Below are positions 1 to 8,712 of a stretch of 33,573 nucleotides of DNA, in pieces (the stretch's first letter is position 1; every line of letters begins with the position of its first letter). The position numbers and the translations under genes were made by a program. The notes beneath the pieces are model-generated. The model was given only the letters and a program-made list of their open reading frames with translations, had not been told where the DNA came from and did no database searches. The stretch is from Paraburkholderia elongata (GTDB taxonomy: Bacteria; Pseudomonadota; Gammaproteobacteria; Burkholderiales; Burkholderiaceae), in the NCBI RefSeq assembly GCF_013177735.1, contig NZ_WOEZ01000034.1:1-33573 (forward strand), in the 5' to 3' direction.

Positions 1-436
1 GCGCTGATGTGAACGCCGTTTGCGTCGACGAGGATATGGTGTTTGGAACCGGGTCGCGCGCGATCGGTGGGGTTCGGGTCAGTTTTTCGCCCACCCCAAC
101 GGCTCGTACCGACGAGGAATCGACCGCAGCGTGTGAGAGGTCGATCTGACCAGCCTCGCGCAGCTTGTCGAGCAGCAGTTCGTGCAGCCGGTCCCACACA
201 CCCGCCTTCTGCCAGGCGTGCAGTCGTCGCCAGCAGGTTGCGCCGGAGCCAAAGCCCAATATGGTCGGCAGGTGGTTCCATCGTAGCCCCGTCCTCAGCA
301 CGAACAGGATGCCGTTCAACGCCGCCCGATCCGATACGCGTGGGCGACCAGGATGCTCTTTGCGCCGTGGCTTGGGCGGCGGCAGTAACGGTTCGATCAG
401 CGTCCACAATTCGTCATCAATGATCGGCGCTTCCAT
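1..436 (-). mobile_element. IS5-family (IS427-type) transposase, truncated by the window edge
   Basis: The minus strand from ATG at 436 reads MEAPIIDDELWTLIEPLLPP, then a typical IS5-family helix-turn-helix and pre-catalytic region with R-W-N-H-L-P and a C-W-R-R-L-H-A-W motif. It ends in A-V-D-S-S-S-V-R-A, which carries the first catalytic Asp of the DDE triad. At the run of five A (minus strand, about 93-97) the first frame stops resembling the family, while the -1 frame continues as P-N-P-T-D-R-A-R-P-G-S-K-H-H. That is the usual sequence after the IS427-group slippage site, so two overlapping ORFs joined by -1 frameshifting is the natural reading. The rest of the element lies outside the window, so I cannot tell whether it is intact. 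The outer end probably lies between 436 and about 530, but no terminal repeat could be matched. Confidence 0.85.
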
Positions 437-1318
437 TCCTTGGGTTCCGTTGTTGAGGCAACCAAGGTTAACAGCTTGCCGGGAAAGTAAACAGTCCCCT
501 CACGGGGTTTTTGAACTGGCCTCTTACAAGAAACTGTCGCGCGTCGTGACTCGGAGGTCTGAACACTCTGGTCTCCGGTGCGACCATCCTTTCGCACCAG
601 CAAGCGATTCGAGCCGAATCGCCCTTGACGCTCATTGCCAGTTCCACCGGCATCTGCCGCACCGCCCCGTGGCCCCCTGCGACGCCGACCAACAGCCGTG
701 TGCGGCTAAAGTAGCGTGCACCGTTCTTGGGACGCACCGCTGCTGCGAGGCAGTGAGGCTAGCTGGACTTGTCAGACACCTATGCCCCACTATACTTTTA
801 ATCGTCTGACAGAACCGGCGGATTCCGCGGGGCGGAAACCCCAGAAGTACCCAGCCCGGCTTCGGACGCTGGGCATCCGCGTGGCTGCTTTCACACCTGG
901 AATCTCAGCGCATTGCACGCGCGAACAGCCTGTGCCTGGCGCAAGGCGCAAGGCGCGGCAATGTTCGCGAATTCGCAGGACTACTCCTTGCCGTCAGGTC
1001 TTTCGCGACAGCAGGTCGGTTCGGTGCCGCACGATGAGCAGCGTCCCTCGAACGCCCGGAACGGCCGGGCCGCACGGACGGAGGAGCGAACGTTTGAGCG
1101 CCGCCGCGCTGCCCAGTTCCGTGATGGTGGCCGGGAGCACGGGAAACGCGCCGTCCATTGCGACAGCGCAACGAACGGGGGGAATTATGATTTCAGCCCA
1201 TATTGTTCAGCACTGGCCATCAAGGGGCGGGGCGCACCGCACCACGCAGCCCGCGACGGCACAGATCGGCGCGCGGGTTCTGCCCGCGCATGGCCATCCA
1301 GGCCGGGAGAGGTCCCGG
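437..1318. other. Long stretch with no supportable gene
   Basis: About 880 bases between the IS5 start and the REC-PAS-GGDEF-EAL gene. Several frames are open, including the upstream extension of the GGDEF/EAL frame back to 716. Their translations are Arg- and Pro-rich, show no domain, and the extension has no ribosome binding site at 716. I see only an 8-bp inverted repeat (770-811) and a weak CCCC/GGGG hairpin followed by five T at 496-512. It is probably degraded or IS-derived DNA plus the promoter of the downstream gene. Confidence 0.5.
770..811. repeat. 8-bp inverted repeat
   Basis: TGTCAGAC at 770-777 is repeated in inverted form as GTCTGACA at 804-811, with 26 bases between. The spacer contains TATACT. 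It could be an operator, or remnant ends of a mobile element in this gene-poor stretch. Nothing in the sequence decides between these. Confidence 0.4.
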
Positions 1319-3568
1319 ATGACTATGCAGACCGACGCGGCCAGTTGGCGCATTCTGGTGGTCGATGACGACCCGGCGACCCAGGGCGACCTGTGCAGGA
1401 TTCTCTCTAGTCGTCCGGACAATGAGACTGCGCTGACGGCAACCCAAGCGATTTCGTCTGGGGGTGTAGCAGCTGCACGCGAGGCGTTTCAGATCGATTC
1501 CGTGCATTCGGGCCGGGAAGCGCTTGTGCGGGTCATGCGTGCGCTTGGGAGGAACCAGCCCTATGCCATGGCATTCATCAACATGCGCATGTCGTCCGGA
1601 TGGGACAGCCTTCAGACGATCAGACGACTCATGAAGGTGGCCCCGCGTCTGAGATTCGCCCTGATTGGCGCGGATGCAGGCGCCTGCCGCGAAGCATTGG
1701 GCGTGCGCCCGGAGTCGGAGGATCGGCTGCTCATTCTGGACGAGCCATGGAACCCTGGCGAGATCCGTGAGACGGCGCGCCTGTTCGCTGCGAAGTGGCG
1801 GACGACAGCAGCGGCCGCTGCCAGGATGGGCCGCTTCGCGCAGGCGCTCGAGGAACGAGCCGAGACACTCGACGAGGTGAACATCATCGCCGAAAACTGT
1901 CCGGTCGTCTTTTACCGCCTGCGAGGCGAGCCTGCGCTTTCGCTCATGTACATATCGCATGACATCACCAGGCTCGGCCACGACCGTGCTGCCTTGCTGG
2001 CCTCACCCGCCTGGGTCAACGACCTGGTTGATCCGCGCGATCGAGCGAGGGTTGAGGCGGCCATCGCGGGCGTGCTGGAGCGGAGCGTCAACGGCGCATC
2101 AGTCGAGTTCCGCCTGCGCACGGGCGACGGAGCGTACCGTAGTGTCGAAAACCGCTTTATCCCGGTACGCGATAAAGATGGGCGGCTCATCGAAATTGAA
2201 GGCATCATCCTCGACAGAAGCAGAACGCAGGCGGCGGACGAAAAAGTTGCCCGGCTTGCCGGCACCGATGTGCTCACGGGGCTGGCGAACCGTGCGACAT
2301 TCCTGCGTCGGCTGAACCGCGCGTTTGCCGCCGCCCAGCGTGGCGCGATGCCGTTTGCGGTCTTCCATCTGGGTCTCGATCATTTCGGGTTAGTCAATGA
2401 CATGCGGGGTCGGCCGACCAGCGACCTGCTCCTTCGGGAGGTCGCCCGACGCTTGATGGCCTGTACGAACGAACGCGACCTGGTAGCCCGGGTCGGTGAC
2501 GATGAATTCGCGGTATTGCAGGCGGAGACCAGAGAGCCTGCCAACGCCGGGGTTCTTGCGGTGAGGCTCGGGACCGCGCTGGCGTCTGCCTGTCGCCTCA
2601 ACGGCAGCGACGTGCGGATCACCGCCAGCATCGGCGTCTGTCCTTACATCGAGGGAAGCCGCGGCGCGCACGCGCTGCTCTCTCAGGCTGACCAGGCATT
2701 CCACCGCGCCCGAGACGAGGGCGGCAACCGGTATCGTTTCGATTCCGACGGGCTCGATCAGGCGGTGCACGAACGGATGACGCTCGCCGACGATCTGCGA
2801 GACGCACTGGATCGCGGCGAGCTGGAACTCCAGTATCAGCCCGAGGTCGAGCTGTCCTCAGGGAACATAATCGGGATGGAAGGACTGGTGCGCTGGCACC
2901 ATCCGACCCGTGGCCTGCTTGCCCCAGGTGTTTTCATGCCGCTCGCAGAGCAGACCGGCACCATGACAGCGATTCGACACTGGGTGCTGGACGAGGCGTG
3001 CCGCCAAATGAGGGCATGGCGTGACGAAGGGGTGGCCCCCCTGATGATCGCGGTCAACCTGTCCTTATGCGAACTCAGGGACGCTCAGGCGTTCATTCGC
3101 GATGTGACCGAAACCATCATGAAATGGCAGCTTGCCCCGTCCGATCTGGAGTTCGACGTGACCGAGGCAACCCTGACCCGGCTCGCGTGGGCACAAAATG
3201 ATGTCCTCCAGGCGCTGCGTAAGTTCGGCTCGAAGATCGCCATCGACGATTTCGGCAGCGAGTACGCGTCGTTTGACTATATCCGGGCCTATAGCGTGAG
3301 TCATCTGAAGATCGCCCGGTCAGTCATCCAGCGGGTCGACAGCGATCCCGGGAGTGCGGCGACGATCCGCGCCATTGTCAACCTTGCACGCGAGGGTGGG
3401 ATCGGCGTGATCGCACAGGGAGTGGAGACCGAACAGCAGCGTCAGTTTCTGGCTGACACAAATCGGGCGACGAAGGCGCAGGGCTTTCATTTCAGCCGGG
3501 CGGTGGGGGCCGCTGAGGCGAGCGCGCTTTTGCGCAGAGGCCGGATTGCTGGATCGATAGGAGTGTGA
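1319..3568 (+). CDS. REC-PAS-GGDEF-EAL protein with degenerate signature motifs
   Basis: 749 residues from ATG 1319, chosen because GGGAGAGG stands just upstream and the text begins directly with a receiver domain (I-L-V-V-D-D-D-P). The open frame runs back to 716 without domain content. Order: receiver about 10-140, PAS about 175-290, GGDEF about 305-465, EAL about 485-740. The receiver has Asn near residue 87 (F-I-N-M-R-M) where the family carries the phospho-accepting Asp, and D-E-P-W where Lys is usual. The GGDEF motif reads G-D-D-E-F near 393, and the RxxD inhibitory site position reads N-E-R-D, so cyclase activity is doubtful. In EAL the motif is E-G-L near 520. D-D-F-G near 642 and the Lys in H-L-K are kept, but the later A-E-G-V-E motif reads A-Q-G-V-E near 698. 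It may be a c-di-GMP sensor or a weak phosphodiesterase, uncoupled from phosphorelay. Cytoplasmic; no membrane segments seen. Confidence 0.9.
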   Translation: MTMQTDAASWRILVVDDDPATQGDLCRILSSRPDNETALTATQAISSGGVAAAREAFQIDSVHSGREALVRVMRALGRNQPYAMAFINMRMSSGWDSLQTIRRLMKVAPRLRFALIGADAGACREALGVRPESEDRLLILDEPWNPGEIRETARLFAAKWRTTAAAAARMGRFAQALEERAETLDEVNIIAENCPVVFYRLRGEPALSLMYISHDITRLGHDRAALLASPAWVNDLVDPRDRARVEAAIAGVLERSVNGASVEFRLRTGDGAYRSVENRFIPVRDKDGRLIEIEGIILDRSRTQAADEKVARLAGTDVLTGLANRATFLRRLNRAFAAAQRGAMPFAVFHLGLDHFGLVNDMRGRPTSDLLLREVARRLMACTNERDLVARVGDDEFAVLQAETREPANAGVLAVRLGTALASACRLNGSDVRITASIGVCPYIEGSRGAHALLSQADQAFHRARDEGGNRYRFDSDGLDQAVHERMTLADDLRDALDRGELELQYQPEVELSSGNIIGMEGLVRWHHPTRGLLAPGVFMPLAEQTGTMTAIRHWVLDEACRQMRAWRDEGVAPLMIAVNLSLCELRDAQAFIRDVTETIMKWQLAPSDLEFDVTEATLTRLAWAQNDVLQALRKFGSKIAIDDFGSEYASFDYIRAYSVSHLKIARSVIQRVDSDPGSAATIRAIVNLAREGGIGVIAQGVETEQQRQFLADTNRATKAQGFHFSRAVGAAEASALLRRGRIAGSIGV

Positions 3569-3572
3569 GGTC

Positions 3573-3722
3573 ATGCGACAAGCAAGGCTTGACGCGATCG
3601 GGTCTGGTCCATGCCGCATCTGCGCAAACAATCCGTGCAAGCAGCAACCGGCATGCGAAGATGCAGATTTCGAGGAACGGTGGGGCAATACAGGCTTCCT
3701 GTCTTCGGCTGGCGTGGCCTGA
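3573..3722 (+). CDS. Possible small Cys-rich protein (49 aa)
   Basis: ATG at 3573 follows GTGAGG with good spacing and sits 4 bases after the stop of the GGDEF/EAL gene, a layout that would allow translational coupling. The product begins MRQARLDAIGSGPCRICANN and has cysteines at 14, 17, 22 and 28 (C-x2-C-x4-C-x5-C), enough for a small metal site. The C-terminal part is acidic then neutral. I do not recognise a family. The case rests on start context and the Cys spacing; the ORF could be fortuitous in high-GC DNA. Confidence 0.4.
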   Translation: MRQARLDAIGSGPCRICANNPCKQQPACEDADFEERWGNTGFLSSAGVA

Positions 3723-3807
3723 AAATGGCCGGTCGGTCGAAAGCACGCATGGGCTGAAGTCCGTAGCGGAAGCTTTTAGCCGCTGAGCGGCGACGGTCGG
3801 TCAGCAG

Positions 3808-4156
3808 CTTCTAGCGGACATGCCAGCGCCGATCGGCGAATCGCAACTTCGGCCGCCGACTTGCCGGATCGAGTCGGCAGCTCAGGGCTTTCTGCACCAC
3901 CGCTGCCATAGCGTTCTCCGCGTAGACGCAAAGACAGTTGCCAACAATACCTGGTCCCGGACTTTGGACGGAAACCGGTTGTCCTTCCTGCGGGCAGGTG
4001 ACGATGTCGAAGTCGAAGCTGCTGCGGTCGATGGGGGCGAAATTGCGCCAGTCGGCTTTACCGTAGGCTTGGTCTTCGTACGGGGCCGAGTGGCCGGCGG
4101 CGAAGACCGACCGTGCGTACCAGCCGTTCCGCCGCCATCCATTCCGCAGTTTGGAT
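3808..4156 (-). pseudogene. Decayed coding stretch, possibly a transposase remnant
   Basis: One minus-strand frame is open from just after a TGA at about 4157 to TAG at 3808 and has no usable start codon. It reads with strong GC3 bias and a protein-like composition: W-Y-A-R-S-V-F-A-A-G, Y-E-D-Q-A-Y-G-K-A-D-W-R, then F-D-F-D-I-V-T-C-P, then Q-S-P-G-P-G-I-V-G. An aromatic-rich stretch ending in a T-C-P box loosely resembles the middle of IS1182-like transposases, but I would not rely on that. Neighbouring frames are Arg/Pro-rich shadows. The reading as the 3' part of a broken gene is an inference from codon use. Confidence 0.35.
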
Positions 4157-4880
4157 CACACTTGAGTTGCGCCGCGGCAAAGTCAGGACACAAAGGACCT
4201 AGTGAGAGCGAAACTACGGAGCCAGGACGCGCCGAGTTCCATCCGCCAACTTTGCCCCTTCCAGCAGATGTCTGAACATGGAACTGACCTTAGTCGCATC
4301 GCGCGTCTACCGCGATGCTCTCTGGCATCCTCACCAGCGCACGGCAATTCAACACCACTGCTCGAGAGCATTAAGAACAATGCGGCATCCATCAAGTCGA
4401 GACGTGTGGATTGCCTGCGCTAGCCCACATACTCCCTGAGTCGCTACAGACGGCCTTTGGGACGAGACTTTCCCGGGCCGTTGGTGTGCTCGAAAATCCG
4501 AACCCTGCGTGGTCCCCTATCAAGCCAGACCTGCGGCTATTTGTGATCCGGACGCAACGCGCCGGCGTCAGCCGTCCGTTGATAGTAGCCGGCGAGTTCG
4601 CGCCGCACGCGTCTTTTTCCGCCTGCACATTCGCGTTACGCGAAAACCGATCTGTCGCGGTTGCGCACATTCGTCGATGAGACGTTTCCGGAACGGGCAC
4701 AAGGCGAGCGCTCTTCGCCGACACCGTAGATATGCGCTGAGAAAATGTACACGTCGCAGATGCGGCGATGGCCCTGGTGCCGTCTTCCCCCCTGTTATCC
4801 AACACCCACGCCCGGGCTTGCCGCCTCCCTGTCCCGGGAGAGACGCAGGTCATGTGATGTTCACGCAAGCAACCCGTTGC
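4157..4880. other. Gene-poor stretch upstream of phnA
   Basis: Open frames exist on both strands (for example 4392-4868 minus and 4411-4680 plus), but none has a convincing ribosome binding site together with protein-like composition. The fragment L-S-R-L-R-T-F-V-D-E-T-F near 4640-4700 looks coding but is isolated. Together with 3808-4156 this suggests about 1 kb of decaying DNA between two functional genes. Confidence 0.4.
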
Positions 4881-4900
4881 CGGGCAGGTATACTGCCGGT
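4881..4900 (+). promoter_or_regulatory. Inverted repeat over a -10-like box before phnA
   Basis: CCGGGCAG and CTGCCGG flank GTATA. The centre contains TATACT (4890-4895), a fair -10 hexamer about 35 bases before the phnA start. No good -35 stands 16-18 bases upstream. The inverted repeat over the -10 would suit a repressor site. Promoter use is inferred from position only. Confidence 0.35.
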
Positions 4901-4930
4901 CTTCAAATACCGGTACTCTGGGAGGAACCC

Positions 4931-5272
4931 ATGTCGAACGTGCCAGCCTGCCCGCAATGCGCGATGGAAAACACGTATGCGGACGGCGACAACTATATCT
5001 GCGCCGACTGCGGCCACGAATGGCTCATTGCGGCAAGCGAGTCCGACGACAATCACGCGGACACTGTCGTCAAGGACGCCAACGGCAATATCCTTGCCGA
5101 TGGTGACTCGGTTTCGCTGATCAAGGATCTGAAGGTCAAGGGCTCGTCGATCACGCTGAAAATGGGCACGAAGGTCAAGAGCATCCGTCTCGTCGGCGGT
5201 GATCATGAAGTTGACTGCAAGATGGACGCCGGCAACTTTATGCTCAAGGCCTGTTATCTGAAGAAAATCTGA
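4931..5272 (+). CDS. phnA: PhnA/YjdM-type zinc-ribbon protein
   Basis: 113 residues, ATG 4931, preceded by GGGAGGA at ideal spacing. The N-terminus has a four-Cys zinc ribbon (C-P-Q-C near residue 8 and C-A-D-C near 25). The C-terminal domain is the usual PhnA beta-barrel with V-K-D-A-N-G-N, L-K-V-K-G-S and the closing C-K-M-D-A-G-x-F-M-L-K. The length is full for the family. In spite of the name, this family (YjdM in E. coli) is not the phosphonoacetate hydrolase and its role is unsettled. It stands alone, not beside phn genes, between decayed DNA and an oppositely oriented ACT-domain gene. Confidence 0.93.
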   Translation: MSNVPACPQCAMENTYADGDNYICADCGHEWLIAASESDDNHADTVVKDANGNILADGDSVSLIKDLKVKGSSITLKMGTKVKSIRLVGGDHEVDCKMDAGNFMLKACYLKKI

Positions 5273-5374
5273 AAAGCCGGCGTGGTGCTCATGCGAGTAC
5301 CGTCCGGTTGCCACATTGAAGTCCTCCGGCTGCTGGCCTCACCAGCGCCACAGGACATCACCCGAGAGCGCATT

Positions 5375-5797
5375 TCAGGCCTTCTTCAGGATCTCTACAG
5401 TCTTCCTGACATCATCCAGCGAGTCCACCGCCACGTAGGCGACAAACTGTGTGCCGATCACGGCGGCCGAAAACCCGCGCAGGCTAATTTCTCCATCAGC
5501 AAGCTGCTGGGTCAACTCTGCAGCAACGCCCGGTCGATCCGGGCCCATGACCCGAACGGCGTGAAGACTACGGGTAACGTTGAACCCCACCTGTGCGGCC
5601 GCACGGATTTCCCTGTCACCCCGAAGCGGCGTGACGAAGACGACTCCCTTGCCGGGGTCTTCCGGTGCGCGCCGGGCAATGATGAACTGCAGATCTGCCC
5701 CCGCATGCCGCAGAGTAGCCAGCGCCTCTGCAAGGCCGCCGGGTCTGTCCTGGATGGTCGCCGCCCAAACGTCCACCTGCTCCACGAGAAGATCCAT
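5375..5797 (-). CDS. Tandem ACT-domain protein
   Basis: 140 residues, ATG at 5797 preceded by AAGGAGAA. Two ACT folds are visible. The first covers about 3-70 with D-R-P-G-G-L-A-E-A-L near 18. The second covers about 78-140 with G-P-D-R-P-G-V-A-A-E-L near 84. Both carry the D-R-P-G turn that binds small ligands, usually amino acids, at the ACT interface. There is no catalytic or DNA-binding domain, so it would act as a small regulatory subunit or sensor, somewhat like GcvR. It is convergent with phnA. The partner cannot be named from the sequence. Confidence 0.85.
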   Translation of the reverse strand: MDLLVEQVDVWAATIQDRPGGLAEALATLRHAGADLQFIIARRAPEDPGKGVVFVTPLRGDREIRAAAQVGFNVTRSLHAVRVMGPDRPGVAAELTQQLADGEISLRGFSAAVIGTQFVAYVAVDSLDDVRKTVEILKKA

Positions 5798-5869
5798 GGC
5801 TGATTCTCCTTCCTCTCTGCTATTCAGGCCTATTGAAAATCTAGTTCATGACTTACCCGCAAGCAAATC

Positions 5870-6478
5870 TCAGTGCGGTCGTGTGCCACAGTAGTCGTGC
5901 CAGAGATCCTGTTTCTCTTCCAGCAGCGAAAGTTCCGGATGGGCATACGGTCCGAAACCACCTGGACTTATATTGAGCGCAGCCTTTTTTCTCCTCAGGC
6001 CGGTGCGACTCCTGTTCTGTGCAAGCCACATGTCCTTGCGCGGCAGCGACGGGTTGAGGGCGTGGAGAACGTCCCAGTTGTGCACGCCACGGAAGACGGT
6101 GCCGAAGTCACGTCTGAACCGGAGCATGTTGCCAGGATCCCTGACGCACGGGAATACGAAGCCGCCACACTCCTCGGTCGGTACCTCATCCCATGGCATT
6201 CCCGACCGAGCGCCTCGGAGAGCGCCGGCAACCCGCGCGCCGCTCAGGTACCCGACGCGCCGTGGTACTCGTGATGACGATGGACGTGACCGCCGACTCG
6301 CGGACGGGAAAATCCAGGACGCGCTGGCGGAAGCGCTCCCCCAGCGACACTTCCGGCACCGGCATAAGCAGCACAAACTACCCGCCGCCCACGTCGACCA
6401 GGAACGATCCGTCCATGGACGGTACGTGCACGTGCTGGTTGAAGTTTTCGATATTCGAATGACTGCGCCCAGGGTCAA
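5870..6478 (-). pseudogene. Broken gene with an in-frame stop and a frameshift
   Basis: On the minus strand a protein-like reading starts upstream of 6460 as G-R-S-H-S-N-I-E-N-F-N-Q-H, then M-D-G-S-F-L-V-D-V-G-G-G, and is cut by TAG near 6378. The same frame resumes with F-V-L-L-M-P-V-P-E-V and runs to about T-S-I-V-I-T-S near 6270. It then becomes non-coding, while another frame takes over with P-T-E-E-C-G-G-F-V-F-P, F-G-T-V-F-R-G-V-H-N-W and L-N-P-S-L-P-R-K-D-M, ending at TGA 5870. At least one nonsense and one frameshift change are needed. I do not recognise the family. The intact ancestor would be about 200 residues or a part of something longer. It lies directly upstream of, and opposite to, the acetyl-CoA synthetase. 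Confidence 0.6.
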
Positions 6479-6619
6479 CCCCTTTGCGTGCTTTCCTGGT
6501 AAGTCACCAGCCCAGCACTTAATATTTACCTACGCAGTCCAGTCATGTTTTGTGCGCACAGTTGTGGCAGAACAGCGCGCCAGGCGTAGTTGCTGCGGGT
6601 GCAAATCAAGGGGGCCGTC

Positions 6620-8677
6620 ATGTCAGAGGACAAATCGCGTCACCATGCCGCGGAGCAGCAGACTGCGGATGTCTCCGAAGCGCAGATCGCGGTGCACTGG
6701 CCGGAGGAGGACTATTTCTCGCCGTCGAACCAGTTCATTGCGCAGGCCAATCTGGCAGACCCGGGCGTGTTCGCGCGCTTTTCCCTCGACAACTTCCCCG
6801 AGTACTTCAAGGAGTTCGCGGATCTTCTGGACTGGTACAAATACTGGGAGACGACCTTTGACGCCAGCCATCCTCCATTCTGGCGCTGGTTCGTCGGCGG
6901 CAGGATCAACGCGTGCTACAACTGCGTGGATCGCCACCTCCCCAGGTACAGGAACAAGACGGCGATCCATTTCGTGCCCGAACCGGAGAACGAGGCAATA
7001 CAGCACCTCACCTATCAGGAGCTTTTCGTACGCGTCAACGAGTTTGCGGCCCTGTTGCGCGATTTCGGCGGCCTGAAGGCGGGCGACCGGGTAACCCTGC
7101 ATATGCCGATGGTGGCGGAGCTGCCGATCACCATGCTCGCGTGCGCACGGCTCGGCGTGATTCACTCGCAGGTCTTCAGCGGATTCAGTGGAAAGGCGTG
7201 CGGCGATCGCGTGTCGGATTCCGGAAGCCGCCTGTTGATCACCATGGACGCCTATTCCCGCGCCGGCGAACTCATTGATCACAAGCAAAAGGCTGACACC
7301 GCGGTCATGGAGGCTGCCGGCACCGGTCATCAGGTCGACAAGGTTCTGATCTGGCAACGCTACCCGGGCAAGTACTCGAGTCCGACGAAACTCGTGGAGG
7401 GACGCGACGTCATCATCAACGACGTCCTCAAGGAGTTCCGTGGCAAACGGGTCGAACCCGTGCAGATGCCGGCCGAGGCGCCGCTTTTCCTCATGTACAC
7501 AAGCGGCACCACGGGACGACCCAAGGGCTGCCAGCACTCCACCGGCGGCTACCTTGCCTACGTCACGTGGACGTCGAAGTACATCCAGGACATCCATCCC
7601 GAGGACGTATATTGGTGCATGGCCGACATCGGCTGGATCACCGGCCATTCCTATATCGTCTACGGACCTCTTGCACTCGCCGCTTCCTCGGTCGTGTACG
7701 AAGGGGTGCCGATGTATCCGGACGCGGGACGGCCGTGGCGTATCGCCGAAAACCTCGACGTCAACATCTTTCACACGTCACCCACGGCGATCCGCGCGCT
7801 GCGACGCAACGGACCCGACGAGCCTGCGAAATACAACTTCCATTTCAAGCACATGACCACCGTGGGCGAGCCGATCGAGCCCGAAGTCTGGAAGTGGTAC
7901 CACACGGTGGTCGGCAAGGGCGAGGCGGTCATCGTGGACACCTGGTGGCAGACCGAAAACGGCGGATTCCTTTGCAGCACGGTGCCGGCGATTCACAAGA
8001 TGAAGCCCGGCAGCACGGGACCCGCGATTCCAGGCATTCATCCGGTGATCTATGACGACGAGGGAACGGAGCTGCCAGGCGGTTCCGGCCGGGCCGGCAA
8101 CATCTGCATCCGCAACCCCTGGCCCGGGTCCTTCCAGACCATCTGGAAGGACCCTGATCGCTACGTCAGCCAGTACTACTCGCGCTATTGTCATGATCCC
8201 GCGAGCAAGGACTGGCGCGATTGGCCTTATATGGCTGGTGATGGCGCGGTGCAGGCAGCGGACGGTTATTATCGGATCCTCGGCCGCATTGATGACGTGA
8301 TCAACGTCGCCGGCCATCGACTCGGCACCAAGGAAATCGAGTCGGCCGCCCTCCTCGTGCCGGATGTCGCCGAGGCGGCAGTGGTGCCGGTCGCCGACCC
8401 GATCAAGGGCAAGGTGCCTGACCTCTATGTTTCATTGAAGCCGGGACTCGTGCCCTCCGTGAAGCTTGCGAATAAAGTCACGGCATCGGTGGTTTCCCAG
8501 ATCGGCGCAATCGCGCGGCCGCGTCGTGTCGTTATCGTGCCCGATATGCCCAAGACGCGCTCGGGAAAAATCATGCGCCGTGTGCTCGCGGCGATTTCCA
8601 ATCATCAGGATCCTGGCGACGTGTCCACCCTCGCCAATCCGGAGATTGTTGAACAGATCAAGGAACTCGCCCGGTAG
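6620..8677 (+). CDS. acs: Acetyl-CoA synthetase (AMP-forming)
   Basis: 685 residues. ATG 6620 is preferred over the upstream in-frame codon at 6590 because AAGGGGG lies 6 bases before it. The enzyme activates acetate with ATP to acetyl-AMP and then acetyl-CoA in the cytoplasm. An ACS N-terminal domain is followed by the AMP-binding core: P-loop Y-T-S-G-T-T-G-R-P-K-G near 292, and W-W-Q-T-E-N-G-G near 441, where most ACS proteins have T-E-T-G-G. The Trp that limits the acyl pocket is present. The C-terminal lid has the S-G-K-I-M-R-R motif near 647, whose Lys is the catalytic and acetylation site in the family. Slightly longer than E. coli Acs (652). The T-to-N change is mild; propionate or another short acid remains possible. 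It is single-gene, with no partner downstream on its strand. Confidence 0.93.
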   Translation: MSEDKSRHHAAEQQTADVSEAQIAVHWPEEDYFSPSNQFIAQANLADPGVFARFSLDNFPEYFKEFADLLDWYKYWETTFDASHPPFWRWFVGGRINACYNCVDRHLPRYRNKTAIHFVPEPENEAIQHLTYQELFVRVNEFAALLRDFGGLKAGDRVTLHMPMVAELPITMLACARLGVIHSQVFSGFSGKACGDRVSDSGSRLLITMDAYSRAGELIDHKQKADTAVMEAAGTGHQVDKVLIWQRYPGKYSSPTKLVEGRDVIINDVLKEFRGKRVEPVQMPAEAPLFLMYTSGTTGRPKGCQHSTGGYLAYVTWTSKYIQDIHPEDVYWCMADIGWITGHSYIVYGPLALAASSVVYEGVPMYPDAGRPWRIAENLDVNIFHTSPTAIRALRRNGPDEPAKYNFHFKHMTTVGEPIEPEVWKWYHTVVGKGEAVIVDTWWQTENGGFLCSTVPAIHKMKPGSTGPAIPGIHPVIYDDEGTELPGGSGRAGNICIRNPWPGSFQTIWKDPDRYVSQYYSRYCHDPASKDWRDWPYMAGDGAVQAADGYYRILGRIDDVINVAGHRLGTKEIESAALLVPDVAEAAVVPVADPIKGKVPDLYVSLKPGLVPSVKLANKVTASVVSQIGAIARPRRVVIVPDMPKTRSGKIMRRVLAAISNHQDPGDVSTLANPEIVEQIKELAR

Positions 8678-8712
8678 CGCAAAGGCGCGCATCGAACGAT
8701 TACCCCAATAAA

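Noticed and set aside
496..512. Intrinsic terminator CCCC-TCAC-GGGG-TTTTT
   Set aside because: The stem has only 4 bp and no plus-strand gene ends before it; it may be part of the IS end.
5973..7076. 367-codon plus-strand frame running into acs
   Set aside because: Its text is Arg/Ser-rich and it overlaps the real acs start; the minus strand carries the coding signal of the pseudogene.
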